64,000 nucleotides of DNA from Sarcocystis neurona (GCA_000727475.1 KL647332.1:363522-427521); one strand, 5' to 3'; counted from the first letter of the stretch, positions 44,801 through 58,948 are shown. Notes: generated from the letters alone by a model not told the origin. Program-made: numbers and translations.

Positions 44801-47800
44801 TACTGTTAGTAGAGACACCGAATTTCCCGCGACTGTACCGCAGCACCTGCACATATCTCAGGTCGGCTGGTTTACGGTGGTGGTTGGCCAATCCTCGGTG
44901 AAGTCAGACTTGGGAGAGACATGCCGGAGAGCCTGTTGTCGCTTTTGAGAGCGCAACATTATTACTTTCTGGAAAGGGATAGAAGTCTGACGTAACGAGT
45001 CGCAGCTGCGTCTACTTTACTGAATAATAAAGTGCGTCTATACGAGGGATAAATGATCTGTCAGAATGCGGCCTGAACACCCCGATGGTTTGATTCCTCG
45101 GTGGGAGATATGCACTGCGGTGGATGTGTGGCTTGAATCCTCAAGCATATGTTGATATGTGGCTCGGATACGCTGATGGTCTTGTTTGTCTACTCGGTGG
45201 GCGATGCGCACTGCTGCCTTGATGCAATGAAGGCAAAGCTGTCAATCGCAGTACATTAGAACGGCGAGAGAAGCGCCGCCATGCACACCTGTCAAAAAGG
45301 ACAAACGACCCGTCGATGTCGACATTGTGTCGCGTCCTCGTCAGCCCCAGTAATCCTATGTCCGCCGCTATCTGCGCAGCTTCAGCAACACAGTGCAGCA
45401 AGGAAGCATTCGCCGGGGAGCAAAAGTACGTCATTCGACATGTGTTTTTTACGAAGCATGGTTTATGCAGACGTGCCCCCATCGCGTCCAATTCACATGC
45501 AAAAGCTCTTGTTGCGGCGCACGTTGGGAAACGTCTATGCATGGTTCCAGGCCAGGATGACTGCAGCTTGCATCACTGTACCTCCGTTGACGGGAGAGCC
45601 CCGTCGTATGCATCACCGGAAGTCACCATTGCGGGCAGAGCCGTCCGTGCTACACTACGCCGTGACTCAAAAAAAACGGATAACCTTCAGCAGCTGCTGA
45701 CATGAGCGTCTGCGATCACGGTGGTTACGCAGACGAGGCAGCCAGAAAGCTAAGGCCGCCCTGTGATCTCTCGCAGTGACTACATCGGTTTTCTCCCCTT
45801 GATTACACGTCTGTAGTACGAACCGTGCGACTACGTATAAGCGTCTACACAATTAGTATGCAGGTGTCGCATTCTGCTAGATGAAATCTCGTACCGGCAT
45901 GCAGTGCAGATCCATATCATAGAATACTGCCAACCGACATCATGCGGAAGTATCGCATGCAGGTACTGCGGTGCCTTAAGTGTTCTAAAGATAAGGTTTG
46001 CTTCCTCTTGCATTTACGAACAGCCACATCGAACAAAGAATTCTGGCGGACGTAGAACAAGCCAACGTGTTTGAATACATTGTGCCGCAAGAACTACGTG
46101 TTCCGCATATAAAGTGTTGTGTGGCTACATGAGCATATTTGTATTGTTATCGCTGCTACAGTTTCCCCTGCTTGACAGCCCAGAAGCCGGCGACGAATGA
46201 GTTAGATGCAGGGAACAAGGTGGTGTACTTTTGCCGAGAATTAAGCTCCTGGCGTAGGGCTACACGTGAAGGACACCACATTGCGGTGTCATGAACTCGG
46301 AGGCAGCTATTTGCCGTACACGTTGTCAGACGACAAAACAAAATACTTATTCTGTATTGGTGCCATCGGCAGCGCCTCAGACCACGCCGCTACGTTTGTA
46401 GCCTCTCTAGAGATCCTCCGCAGTGCCTTCGTTGGTGCGCTCGGCTGCGACCAGTGGCTACAGCGCAGCCCTCACTCGCACGAGAACTAGAGTTTCTGTA
46501 TGGTGGAAGCGTGGAGAGAATTTTTCCAGCCTCCGTCAGGATTCCTGTGTCTGGAAGGCTATTGAAGAGGCTGTCCTCTTGCGAGAATATCTCCTCATCG
46601 GCAGCATCTCGGCTTACTGTAGGAGCGTGTGGACTTAATTGAGGGGCTTATTGTATAAATTGATTTAGCGTTTCAGGAGATGTGGTAGCAGCCTACGATA
46701 GGCAGTTACCTATGTGTAATCAAGCCGCGAAAAAGCAGCGCAATCTGCCAAGAGGTTGCGTGCATGGGGGCGCTCCAGCATGTGGCATCCATTATGATGG
46801 GGTTCGGGCCACGCTTCATTACGGTGGAGCGGATAATCAGAAAGTGAAATAGTTTGAGAGGTGTGGCTGCACTTGATTCACTAGTGATTGATAAGCACAC
46901 TTTTCTGAAGGTTAGTCCCAGAAACAGCTCTTGTTCCTCACTTGCCGACAACGCTGTACATGGCCGGCGGTAACGTGACGTCCTGACCTTTCCTTGTAGA
47001 TACTGTTATTCTCTGCACAGAGAAGTAGATATAGTACCGGAGAATAGGGAGCGTGGATGTCTGCTGGGTCTTTCATCGTCGTACGGTATACTGGAGCAAA
47101 TATATTCGGGCAGCGACATATGTGGGGAGAAAATGTGTAGATTCGTTGGCGACGCACGTCCGAAAAGTGGCGCACAGAACAACTGGGAAATGATTGCTAT
47201 TTTCACTTCCTCTAACAGTCACCACGCTAAGGCCTAGTGCTGAAGAATAACAAATGTTGAGTGTCTACACACTCAGTACTCGATGACATCCCATGATCAA
47301 CATCGCGCAGTATTATTCGAAGATGACCGCCTTCGTGTATACTCACGAACGCCGGTGCGAGTTTTGATCTGATAGACATTCAGGAAGGCCAAGGGACCTT
47401 GGTTGTCCGTCCCGATGGTGTCTCATAGCTACCGAGTAGCGACGACGTAGCAAAACACATCTTATTGTTAGGCGTGTAACATCTAAGCAGTATTCTTCCG
47501 CTATCGGTAAACTAACGTTATGTTTTGCAAAAATGGTGTGACCTTTCGTAACACTTGGAGGCTGTGCACACTACGTGAATGCTCACGTAGATTGATGGTT
47601 TCAACTGAATCTGACTTGATGCTCTAGTACGCGTCTGTGATCGTCTGAGCGTGCTCCTCGTAGTAGGGGTACGTGGCTGGAGGTGACTGGAGGAGAAACG
47701 AATGAAGCTGATGACGATTTCGGGGATTGCACCTTCACATGCGTGTCGAGTCGGGTCACAGGTGCGCTGTCTGCCTTAACCGCACGTTGTTTCGTGCTGA

Positions 47801-50790
47801 CCACAGCCGTAACTGAGAACACATTCGACAACATACGCAGAAAAGCAAAACAATGCAGCAGCGTGCTTTGTCAGACTGTGTGACGTATTCGCACCACTAT
47901 GTGCGAGTTCCTTTATGGTGATTACACCTAACAATTTCGATGGATCGACGGAATTTCGGCTGGTGTGACAGCGTCACTGACGCACTCCAGTGGTGCCTAC
48001 CCTGTCGAACCTCCGATCAGTGCTGTCAGCTTACTACGAGCGCGCGGATACACGCCTTTCTAATCATCCCTGGTTCACCTGACAATACCAGCCGTTTGGT
48101 ACCGGCAGACACCTGCGTCATAAATTGCACAGGCGAGCAAGATTCTTGAAAAGGTGATAGCGGCAGTTCGAGACGCGTTCTCTCCCATTGCGAGTATAAC
48201 AATCTGCGAAGCGATATGCAGTGGGTACTTGGAGATACTGTGCAATCAAGGATGTATGCTGTGCATCATTCTGTCAGCGCGCCTTGAAAAGACGAACCCG
48301 GCGGCTTTTATTTGCAGACATGTAAAGCAGAGGTGCTTCGCAATTTATAAAATTTCACATTTGCTGGAAAGGCAAAGGCTCTAGCATACACAGTTTTGGT
48401 TCAGAAAACAGGAAGTAAAACACGATCAACAATCCACTTACCACCTGCAGGAGGCGGATGCTACTCGGATATGGTCGCGCACAGTTAGTGAGCTGGAAAT
48501 ATGTAGAACAATGCCGAAAATCTAATGCCGTTCGTGCGCGGCGCAAAAAGCTGACACACCAGCGCCAGCAAATTTTGCCAAACAGTAAAAAATTTAGTGC
48601 AACACAATGGAGATCATAAATGTCCTTTTGCAGTTCGACATATAAAGCCGACCACGTATAATTTTGGATTGCAGCAAGTCTTGTACAGATGAGGACCTTC
48701 GTTGCGGAGGCATGACGTTGGCAGTAAATTACAGGAGACTCATTTTTGGGGACCGTTCGTCATGTAGACTTCGGCTGCCGCACCGGCGAAGGCATATATT
48801 CAGCAATAGGTCTTGTCCATGACCCCGCGGATAAAGCCACCAGATTACTCACTTTGTGATACGTACAGATTCCAACGTTTTCTTCCCGTGAATTGTTTTT
48901 TTCGTGCGCACCGCTATTCCTGCCCTATTGGTATGCCCGGATCTTTTCTTGCGAAGTCTCCCATTTAAGAACGATGACTATTGCTGCCACAGTGAAGAGC
49001 AAAGGTGACCCACAGTAGTCCGAGCCATTACTACGATTTGAATTTTTTTCACTGCTCCTGCTCTTACTAACTATTCCCCTCCTGTTTGCATGCATCGCCA
49101 ACGGGCTGGAAGTCACCCTACAGTCACGTAGAGTTACTGCAGGGCTCAGGAGTGATTCGTATTTTTACCACTGGTTGTCAAAAAAGGCCACCTACTGTAA
49201 CCCGCTTCACTTTTTTTCAGCGGGAACCTATTGAGAAGTGTGCTACTACGAGCCAGTACGAATTATGAATATTTTGTTACATCACGCTTTGCGTATATTA
49301 AACTTGATACTTGGACACAATACGTAGGCCGAAGGCAGATATCGTACCACAATGCCTGTAATCGCGTTCAAGGTATTTCCTTGTTGACCTACTACCAAAT
49401 TGACACGGTTCCTCCGCTCTGGGATTTAGTACGGTCTGGTTACGCGACTCCGTGGTTTCACGTAGAGGAACCACAGCCAGTGCTGGCCGCCGCGTATATT
49501 GTAGTTTTCGGGGGGGGGGACATTAATTCCCGCTGGACACTGCGCGAAAACACGCAGTGTCTAGCCATTTCAATGAATGCATATCTTCCTAATTGGAGAA
49601 GGGTTCTAGAGGTGTTCAGACCTCTATCCTACCTTGGGAACTGCATTTAACATGCGGTACAGTGTTGATCTTCAGCATACCCTTTATGAGAGCTGAACAC
49701 ACTTGTTCCTTCTCTGGCTTTATATTCTGCTGTTATCTAGTGCTGGGCGGTCCACCCACAATCCAGCAGATCTGTCTTATGTGGGAACGCGAAAAATGCC
49801 ACCATAGAGACACGAGGAGAAAAGACGGGCAGAAAGTCTTTTTAAGGGTAGCGGGGTCTTGGCAGGCGTTGAAATCCTGTCGTACATGCAGCGGGAACAA
49901 TTTTTTTGGATATGCAGTGGTGTGGGGATGATGATCTCGGTGCTGGTAATTCCGGTGACAACGTGCAAAGCGCCTCCGCGTGCTTGGCAACAATATCTAG
50001 CTAATTCCTTACTCGTCTCGACCCAGAACGCATCCGCCGTAGTGGCCACTCTGGACTTCCCACAGAGTTTTTTCAAGCTGATCCTGAGACGCAAGCAGCC
50101 ATCGCGCCTGTTAACATGTATTTGTCCACTCCCTACGCTCACGCATAGGCGGTGGGCCTGATTTGCTGTCGAATCTGAGTGTGACAAGAACAACAGGTTG
50201 GATGGTTTGGCAGAAAAGTCGCTTCGAGATGGGATATCAGAAAAGATATGGCTTGAAGCCTCGTTGTGAGGCTTGTGAGGGACACGCAGCAGGGTGAACC
50301 ATTTGGGAAAAAAATACAGTCGCCTCACAGATTACAGAAAAATCCCGCTTGCTAGATAATCATCACTGGCATGCAAGTTAACCTGTGTACAATAGATGCA
50401 TCAATTGCGGCGTCTCCAAAATAGGCATGACCACACCTCCTTGCCACGTGGGATCTGAAAAGAGACGGGCGCAATAGGGGATGGTCCCGTACCAGCCATG
50501 CTGACTTCGTGTCTGCACAGCCGTTTGTGTTGTGGATTCAGGCGAAGACCTCGAGAAACTGACACAGATCGTGATACGGAGACAGAATGCGGCCCAGGGG
50601 TAATTATTTTTTCTGCACTACCCGGCAAATGCTGCATCAGAGAGCCAACCTTTGTCATCGACCACCTTTGTGAAAACAGTGCCAGTAGGGGCGAGCAATG
50701 TAAACGCTGCCGGAGTGGAATGAAAAGTGGTGTTTTGCACGTTAGTCTAGAAACTGGACCAGTGAGGACCGTGGCATGCGTGTTGGCGTT

Positions 50791-50910
50791 CACGACTCTG
50801 CACAATGTATAGCAAGTGCACATGACATCATTTTGGAAAGGATTACCCTTCACGACTCTGCACAATGTTTAGCAAGTGCACATTACATTTTTTTGCAAAG
50901 GATTACTATG
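50791..50910. repeat. 60-base tandem duplication
   Basis: Two adjacent copies of a 60-base unit beginning CACGACTCTGCACAATGT. They differ at about eight positions, for example TATAGCAAG against TTTAGCAAG. No supported gene overlaps it. Confidence 0.9.
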
Positions 50911-53137
50911 CATTCTATTGCACTCAGCGAATATGGAGCTGCGGTTTGTTATGAATTGTTGCAAAAATGTTTGTCAATGAGACGATACTGTAACAGCGGC
51001 TATAAACACGTCTCCGAATATTGTTTGTGCTTCTTGTCACCGACGAGTTAATCCGGCCGGATAGTATGTGATCCTCCCCGTGACTCTGCTCAAATGGGTG
51101 AAACTAAGGAATTGCCTTCTGCCAACAGAGTGAACTCGGAAGCCCCCTTCTGCTTTGTCTACTAGAATGGGATGAGACGGAACCGCCTCACGGCTCAATT
51201 TTAACAAGGACCAGTATTCTGACCGGGCATTTACAGGGACCCATGGTAGTGTCGAGCTCGAGACGTGAAGAAAAGAGCGAGTAACTATTGATACGGCGTG
51301 TTTGAACCTGCCCGAAGAAAGCCACAAAAAGGCGGAAAAAGACATGGAGGCAGATATACACAAATATATTATATTATTATATACGTATTTCCATACGTAC
51401 GCCCAAAGGAGGGCAGGGCGAGTGAGTGACTTTTACATAGAGAGACACTGAGAGAAGCAGACGGACAGATGCACGTATACGCACAGATAAATATGGACAT
51501 AGGTTTGAAATTCTAGGAAGAAAGCATTGATGCATGTCTCATAATTCATCATACGGTGCTGTATGCAAGTGTGTAGATAACGGAAATAGGATGAGAGAGG
51601 AGATACAGACTAGAAGAATAAGCGGAAGCAGACCGGCGTGGAGACGCAGACGGACGAAAACAAGCACCTTTTGCACGCAAACAAGTATATCCACAGACCT
51701 GCCCATTTGCGTATTTACGATATATATATATATATATATACATACACGCGCATATATATTCATAGGTAACGTAAAAAGAGACACAGATCTGAACGTCTAA
51801 TCTACGCATATATGCATTTACATATATAGTCAGATGCATAGATTAAGAAGGTACATTGTAGGAAAGAAAATAGCAGGAAAGAAGCAGAGTAACACGGAGC
51901 AGAAGGGATGTTGGCATTAGGCGGCACAGGTGAAAGGAGGAAGGAGGACACAGCGGCGGCAGGATCTGCTACAGAAGTAGCAGCAACCGTAATCAGGTAT
52001 GCCTTTTTTCCGAACAAGGGATACTGGTAACGGAATCATGCAGATACAGCAGGAGATAAAATATCAGAAAAAAGCGGTCAGAGACAAACCTAGAAGCGTA
52101 AAAGAGAGAGGGAATCACACAACATCGTATGAGATGCTGGATTTGTGTGTCTTGGTGGAGGAAGAATCTCACACGTATGTACCTGGACACGCAGAAGCAT
52201 ACATATATGCATATGTAGACCGAGATTTGTAGTCATACACGTACACATAGAAGGGGATTTTTTAACATTGTATATATAGAGAGATAAATGTATATCCGTC
52301 CACATATGCAAAGCGATAGATAGGACAATAGATAGAAACCTACACTGTAAAGATGGATACATGTATAGGTACGGATACAGGTGTTTTCTGAAAAACTGTA
52401 TTATGACTCACTACTCGGTTTCGTTATACCGTTGATTCCATCTGTCCGAGAGGCTTAGCCGATGGCACTGATGTGTCCTAGAGACGATTCACTTCAGTGT
52501 ACATGAGAGTGTAGCAGAGCAACACCTGAATCGGACTGATGGAGGACGTGAGGGCTGCACCTCTGAATAAGATGTGTCTCTCGGATGGCTGCGACGTCAT
52601 CCCCGCAATACTGTTCAGAGTATTATCCCTCCCTGGTTCAGGGGACAGGGATGTGCGCTCCAAGAAGTTGCGGGCCAGAAGCCCTGTGACTTGTCAATAC
52701 GATTGTGGGGGGCGGGAACAATGTGGCCAGTGGAGAGACGGAAAAGCGTTGTGGGTGGAGGATACGTTGAGCTGTTATACAAGACGGGAATGATAAACGC
52801 AGCAAGGATTCCATCGCAGCAGACGAGGGCTGAACAGAGGCATGAAGTGTTCTTTCTCGAATGAAAGAAAGGTTACGAAAATAGGTATTTCCTTGTTTGC
52901 GGCCTAAGCCTGAAACACCTTGTGTGTAAGTGCCCTCGATACAGCGGGTCCCCTGCGCGTTGTTCTAGACGCTTTCGCATGAAGCATCATTCTCAGAGGA
53001 TTTAAATGAAACGTTGTACTGTGTAAAGAGCACCACCTGTGGATGGTAGTGTATACCGTAAGCTGAGTGGTGTAGATACTTCTTTCCATGTCGCGGTAGC
53101 TAGCCCACCAAAACAGCCCACTCCAATACGGAACTCA

Positions 53138-53177
53138 CTACTACTACTACTACTAATACTCCTACTACTGCTACTAC
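53138..53177. repeat. CTA trinucleotide run
   Basis: An interrupted run of ACT/CTA triplets (TACTACTACTACTACTAATA followed by CTCCTACTACTGCTACTAC). It is one of the few simple repeats in the right half of the window. No gene is assigned. Confidence 0.85.
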
Positions 53178-56100
53178 ATCTAAGAAGGAAATTCAGCCCG
53201 TAGTTCGCGAGCAGCACAGCTGAGGAACGGGTGCCTGGTGGACACACGGAATGACTGTCATACTCAATTATGTTGGCGGCCGGCAGTCTCAAATTCTCGT
53301 ACATTCTGCAATGGAGCTGCAGCGGATAGATTATGTGTAATGCATGAATGTTTCGCAACAATGTGTGTCAGGCTGACAGCTGCCAAAGTACAGCTTCTTC
53401 TATCGTGAGGAAAACGGCTGTAAAACCTTTGCAAAGTGGAATCATCTGGCAACGACAGCGAAATTCGGACAGGGTGCACTGCATGGAAAACGTGTTCCGG
53501 GATGCCCACAATTGTGACAATTGTGAGGGCGAACACCGTATGACGAATGAAAATTGCTCTCTTTTGTCATGCTGCAGCACATGATCTGGAAAGAAAGATT
53601 ACTACTAGAGGACCACTTTATGCAGACATGAACAAAAAAAGTAGTCGAATAAAACGCGCGAATCGGAAGTTTGTCAGTTTACATTCAGCGGCACAGGCGG
53701 GAAAAGTTTCGAATGCACAAAACTGTATTGCTGTCCCGCAACGTCGAATGCAGGTCACACCCATTAACGCCATCGACTGTACGCTGCTCTCTTTCGCAGT
53801 AACGCTCTTTTAAATTGCTGGGATGCGTTTAAAAAAAAAAAAACCTGCTACTAATGGGACTGCCCCAGGAAAAATGAATATAGGTGTCAGAATATTAGCA
53901 GTCAAAAGTTGGCGACAATGCCACATTGTCATCTACTGCGGAATGTTGCGAGTGAGGACGAAAACTAGATGCATACAAGTGTCCCGGTCTGTCTACTGCA
54001 GAAGCGCAAATCCGATTGCGTCATAAACCTTAAACTGTTCGTTTTCCTAGTAACAGCCCCTTTTCAAAACTGTGAGTCTATGTAGAAAAGGGAAATGTTC
54101 TACGGGTGGAGCCGCTGCTTGCCACAGATAAAACTAGTATTAGAACAATGGCAAAGGTCAAAGATTGGAGCAGACATTGTGAAGAATATCGGAATTGTAC
54201 AGATGACCGCGTAGAGATGCGGTCTTTGGGTGAAATGGACTTGTAGAGCACAATAATCCAGATTAGTACCCCATGACCGATGTTGTACGACAGACGAGCA
54301 AAGTGGGAAGGCGTGTTCGCGAGCATTGGCTGATTTGACGTGCGCGTGCTGACTGAAATAGAGCGCGTCTTGTGGTTGCTGCACAGAAGCTACTCTCCCG
54401 CAGGAAACGACAGGGGAGATTGTCTCACAGTAGTGGTGTTACGCCTAGAAAAGCGATGCAGATTTCCATTGTCAGCAATAGGAGGCATAGCGAGGGTGCA
54501 CGGTGGAAGGATGGATAAGATTAGTATGTGAGTAGCACAAAGAGCTGCAGCTGTCAGATTTCGTAATACGGATGGGGACGAATAATAGCCTTCTATAAGG
54601 TGTAAAAATGCAACGTGTTGTGGGCTACATGAGGACAGTGACAAAACAGAAACGCTGAGCTTTTGGTTGACACCCAGATGAAGCTACTGAAGTACAGCCA
54701 GCTTGTTTTCTACTTGCAGAACCTCCCATACGATGCGTAGCAAAAAACCCGTGGCGTGGCCTTCCATTCTAGGGCCCTGTTTTCGGCCCACACGCATAAC
54801 GCCCGACTTTGGTACAGCTTTCAGTTGGTGGTAGAAGGTAAGGTCTTCTTGATCGATGATTCATTCACTGCGCGGTTAAATGCAACGTGCTGTGAGGCGA
54901 AAACAGTCCTTGTTCTGCTTTGAGGTAAGTTTTAGCCTGAAGCCTGTGGTGTGGCCTTAAGCCCAAAGCCAAACATGGTTGTTTCTCCTGCGTAGAAGTA
55001 TAGAATAGAGTACAGCAGGGAATTCCAATGACGTTGCTCAGGCGTATGGATAGCATACATAGAGAATGGGCTTTTTTGTTTTCAAGGCCGGAAGAAAGGC
55101 ACTAGAGAATTAACAGGATAGGAACAAAGCTCATAAACTAGTCAAACAGTGGACGTCGTGACCCGCCCAGCACAAAAATGGAAGCGCCAGGAGAGCTAAA
55201 TTTCAACTGCGAGTTGTAAGGGAAGCTCTGTTGGATGAACCTCGATGGTATTGCTAGGCTTCCTGTATAAAATGGCCTCGGTATAGTGGTGGTTATTTTG
55301 AGGCACGCGTGTCTCAACATCGTTATCCCGGCTTTCGTCTGATGAACGGTCGTTGTACAGGACGAATCAGAAGCGCCTTCTATGACTCTGGGTGCCTTTG
55401 GTACCTACCAGTGTATCCGTTGCGCTTGTGCTACGGCGACGCTGACGTTCGCTCATCAACCTGAGGCACGGGCAGGAGAGTACCCGGATTATCGTGCAGG
55501 GTGCGGTTACTCAGAGGTGAAGCAGAGTGGTCTCCTGAGTCCTAACGGTTGTATGTAATCTTGGTGTCCTCGATACCCGCTAGTTGGAGCCCTTCTGGTT
55601 CGCGGTTAGCGGCTCAGCCCGTCCACAGGTGCGCGGTGAGAGAAATTATTGAGCCCGCTCAATGCTATGCTGATTTCTCGTGATGCCTGGCTGCAAAAGA
55701 CGGCAGAGCTGGCGTTTCTTGTTGGGTCACGATTTGTGAGGGCGGCGAACCTTCCTGCGACGTGGGTCGCTTCCACTGTTGTGGGCGTCGCCGTATTCGT
55801 CGACGCACCGTGTCGTTCCTAGACTCCAGAGTATTTTTCTTTCTCCGCAGCGCATTGCACTACCTGTGCGCGCAGGCAGACAGCAGCGGCGATCCAACAC
55901 GACCAGCACATATTCATCGTGCATAGCCCTCCACAGACCGGCCCCGATAGCAAGATAGAGCCAGCTGGCACGGGGGCCCCGCCAAACAAGCAGCACGAGA
56001 TTCTTTGCAAAGCTCCGTGGCCTGTATATAACATTACCGCATTACACAAACAGACATACGTTCGGAAGTAACACATGAAAAGAGATTCTGAGATCACGGG

Positions 56101-56744
56101 ATTGTCGTTGAATCCGTCATCCTCGAGGACAGGGTCTATTTTTGGGGCCCGCATGGATGATGCTCACCAACAGGGGACATTCCATTTACGCATGGAAAGC
56201 GTGCTGCGGTGACGGAGGCGTACTGTGTAGTGAAGGCGCATGCCCTAGGAAACGGGGTTCGCTGCTTCAGTCCGACACTGGATACATGGTCATCGGCTGC
56301 CCTGTGTTGGTCATTCAGAGCACACCGGCAGCCAGTGCGCACAGCAACATTTTAGTTTTCTCTGCTCTAATGTGGTAGGCTGTTGGACATATGTGGAGAC
56401 TCGTTACGAGGTTACTGTGACACACACGTAGGGTTCCCCTGGATCTCAGCGCTGCCCTTGTAATAGAAAGGGTCCCGTGCTGTGTCTAGCCAAAAACTGA
56501 AACGCCGACAAGCTTCGCATTGAGGGGAAAGTATATAATTCACCTGAACTATGCAACGACCATTCAGGTGGGGCTCGCCGGTCGCGGACAATGGCGCAGC
56601 AAAATCAGGGTGTTTTGTCAAGAGTCATGTGGGCCCCGACATGGAAGCTCCTGACGGTGAGCCCCGGAGGACTTTCAAATTGCACTGCGTTCGTGCAGTC
56701 TCACCTACGTCTTTACTGGGCGCACTTTCTTCTGAGGGCACAAT

Positions 56745-57530
56745 GTGTGTCAGAACAAACATGAGAGAGGGCTGTACAGGCTACAGGCAGTCCACAGGTA
56801 TATAAACCAGGTGACAGCGCACACTTGTTCTTCTGGCCTTTTTGTTGTTGATTATGCATGTGGTATAGTGCATACTGTGCAGCTACGGATAAAAATAACA
56901 TCGCGTCCCATATTTGAGGCAACACCCATTGCTGAATCCATGGCTACAATGGCACACCATGCAGGTACATCTGTAATAGAGAACAGAACAAGATCTCACG
57001 CTAGATTGTCCGACGTGAACTGTCGCCAGAGAGATTCTCCGTTCTACAGGCGTGAGATTCCACAGTGGTCAGATTGTCCAATGGGATTCAATTTGAGGCT
57101 TCGCACCGCCGAATTGTGTGTTGTACTCTACCCTCCTATGAGTGTAACCGTATTATCTCACCGGTGGCAAAGGAGAAAACAGCTGGTTAGGCGGAGGAGG
57201 CGAAGGACAATGGGAGGATCTTGGTATACGAGAAGTGTTCGATGCCTGCGACGGTGTTTCCTTGTCGCTGATCACTACGGTTATAAAACGGGAAAAGGGA
57301 AGCAAGGTTTTGAATCTACACAATATACACACAGTATCTTTGTACCTGCAGACAGTCGGGAGGAATGTCCGACAAATTTTCACAAGGCTGTGCAATTTTC
57401 ACAAGGCTGTGCGCACCACTGTCGAGAAGCCCCTGCAACCGGCACATGTTCAAGCGTACTTGACATTATCAATTCTGCTCGATTGAGCGATGGATGGCTA
57501 TTTCACTGGGACGTAGCTTCTCTGCTCTGA
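56745..57530 (+). CDS. Unrecognised 261-codon ORF, overlapping a second plausible frame
   Basis: This is the longest open frame in the right half. The product is Arg/Cys-rich with no repeat bias and no known motif. From about 57,145 to 57,486 a second + frame looks at least as protein-like (ENSWLGGGGEGQWEDLG, REVFDACDGVSLSLITTVIK) and meets a GTTTTG donor-like site after EKGSK. A spliced gene using the second frame is as likely as one using the long ORF. A 19-base tandem duplication lies inside (57,375-57,412). Confidence 0.3.
   Translation: MCQNKHERGLYRLQAVHRYINQVTAHTCSSGLFVVDYACGIVHTVQLRIKITSRPIFEATPIAESMATMAHHAGTSVIENRTRSHARLSDVNCRQRDSPFYRREIPQWSDCPMGFNLRLRTAELCVVLYPPMSVTVLSHRWQRRKQLVRRRRRRTMGGSWYTRSVRCLRRCFLVADHYGYKTGKGKQGFESTQYTHSIFVPADSREECPTNFHKAVQFSQGCAHHCREAPATGTCSSVLDIINSARLSDGWLFHWDVASLL
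57375..57412. repeat. 19-base tandem duplication
   Basis: Two exact adjacent copies of AATTTTCACAAGGCTGTGC. The length is not a multiple of three, so one copy shifts the frame relative to the other. This fits the frame ambiguity of the overlapping ORFs here. Confidence 0.9.
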
Positions 57531-58638
57531 GAAAGAGAAGAGCGTCAGCGGTACATCAGGGACGTATTCAAAACGGAGATGGTTGAACTATTCCCTACAG
57601 CCGACCAGCCTGAGCGACCTTCTTCACTGCCCTTCAGCAAGCAGTCAGCTGTGGGCCAATTGTATATGTTGCATTCTTAGTACTCCTTGTTGCAGATGAG
57701 ATGAAACGGAAATCGCGGACCGACGAAAAACATACTTCATTCACGTACCGGGGGGCCGCTTCTCACAGGCACCCGGGGCCCTTCGAATATACATGTGGAC
57801 TCTGAAAGCACATGCTGAATGGGATGGGACGGTGCACCTCAAAAGTTGTCTACTCGTGTTCACTGCCTCGCGGAAATCTGTCGGAAGACAGGCATTGCTC
57901 TACTCGGTTGCATCGGGTAGTGCGCTGCGTCATCGCACATAAACTCATGACTGCGGCCGACGTATTTCTGCCCACTTGCATATATTACCATATGTCGCTA
58001 GGAGACCATCAAGACTCGTTGCGCCTGGAAAATTGCATGGGCAGGGGACACCAGCAATACATGGGCTGTACGCGGTGTTTGATATAACTTCTTCCAGTGA
58101 AGCCCCTCGCACAATTACGAGGCTAACAGCGTACCTGCAACGCGAGCGGTTACTCCTACTCGCGGTCGCTCTGGGACGACCCAGGGGCTTCCTAAAGATG
58201 AGAGTCAGCAATACGCACGCTGCGCATCGCCATCCTCATATGGGCCTCTCGCTGCTCAGGAATATACCCGCATGAGAACGCCGGAGATCACCAGCAGGAG
58301 TAATTACTTCAGCGAGAGCGCAGACCGCTGTTACCACGACTCTGGCAAGGACACGAGACGAAGTCGCACATTGGTGGTAGTGAGTCCAATGGACTTTTTC
58401 GCTAGCAGTCTTCGACATCACACAAATGGCACGTGATCACCAGAATCTAGTGTATGCATATCAACGGCGGCCAATATCGTTATGGCTGCACCCCGAGCAG
58501 AAAGGCACTGTGTCCTCTCGCTGTCAACGGGGAGGAGAGTATAAAGCACAGACTATGGCGGAGCCTGAAATGGGACACGTTGTGCCATACCAGCAATTTG
58601 CTCATGGATTGAAAGTGAAGACAACAGAATCATTTCAG
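57531..58638. other. Undecided sequence between two candidate exons
   Basis: Open frames occur on both strands: + 57,976-58,275 (99 codons) and minus 57,945-58,211 (88 codons, with a Cys-rich piece CIAGVPCPCNFPG). Neither can be chosen. It may be intron or exon sequence of the genes on either side. Confidence 0.3.
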
Positions 58639-58948
58639 TAGGGGAGCGTTTAGATGTCCCGTCAAAGACTGCAACTTTTCTATAAAGAACTGCCCCCAGC
58701 CGATACTAATATCGACTATTATGGTGGCTGACGAGGACGGCAAGGTAGACCGGCATTGCGTCCCGCCTGGCTATTATGTTTTTCTGCACTCTGGAGCCAA
58801 TATTGATGTCTCAGCGGGACTATCCGCGGGTGCCACTCCCTTGCCGTTGAAGCCAATAGGGAACCAAATGATAGGATTCACTGCTTCGACTACTTCCATA
58901 ACTGCGCTAGTGATGTATCATGGATTGAGGCAGACGAAGTCTGTGTAA
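58639..58948 (+). CDS. Candidate terminal exon of a cysteine-containing protein
   Basis: After an acceptor-like ATCATTTCAG the frame runs 103 codons to TAA. It reads RGAFRCPVKDCNFSIKNCPQ, then a central part with CVPPGYYVFLHSGANIDVS, ending TALVMYHGLRQTKSV. Four cysteines lie in the first half and small and hydrophobic residues dominate the second. Stops close the frame just upstream of the acceptor, so an intron boundary is needed. The pattern would suit an extracellular domain, but no family was recognised and the upstream exon was not found. Confidence 0.35.

Larger units (their letters stand above)
35874..56744. other. Long repeat-poor stretch, no gene recognised
   Basis: About 21 kb of balanced composition with no trinucleotide blocks. 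Open frames stay at or below 183 codons and lack motifs. Genes with short exons could be present and missed: the identified genes of this window have exons as small as 80 bases. A TATA microsatellite cluster recurs near 51,360-51,840. Two direct duplications and a (CTA)n run are listed separately. Confidence 0.45.
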
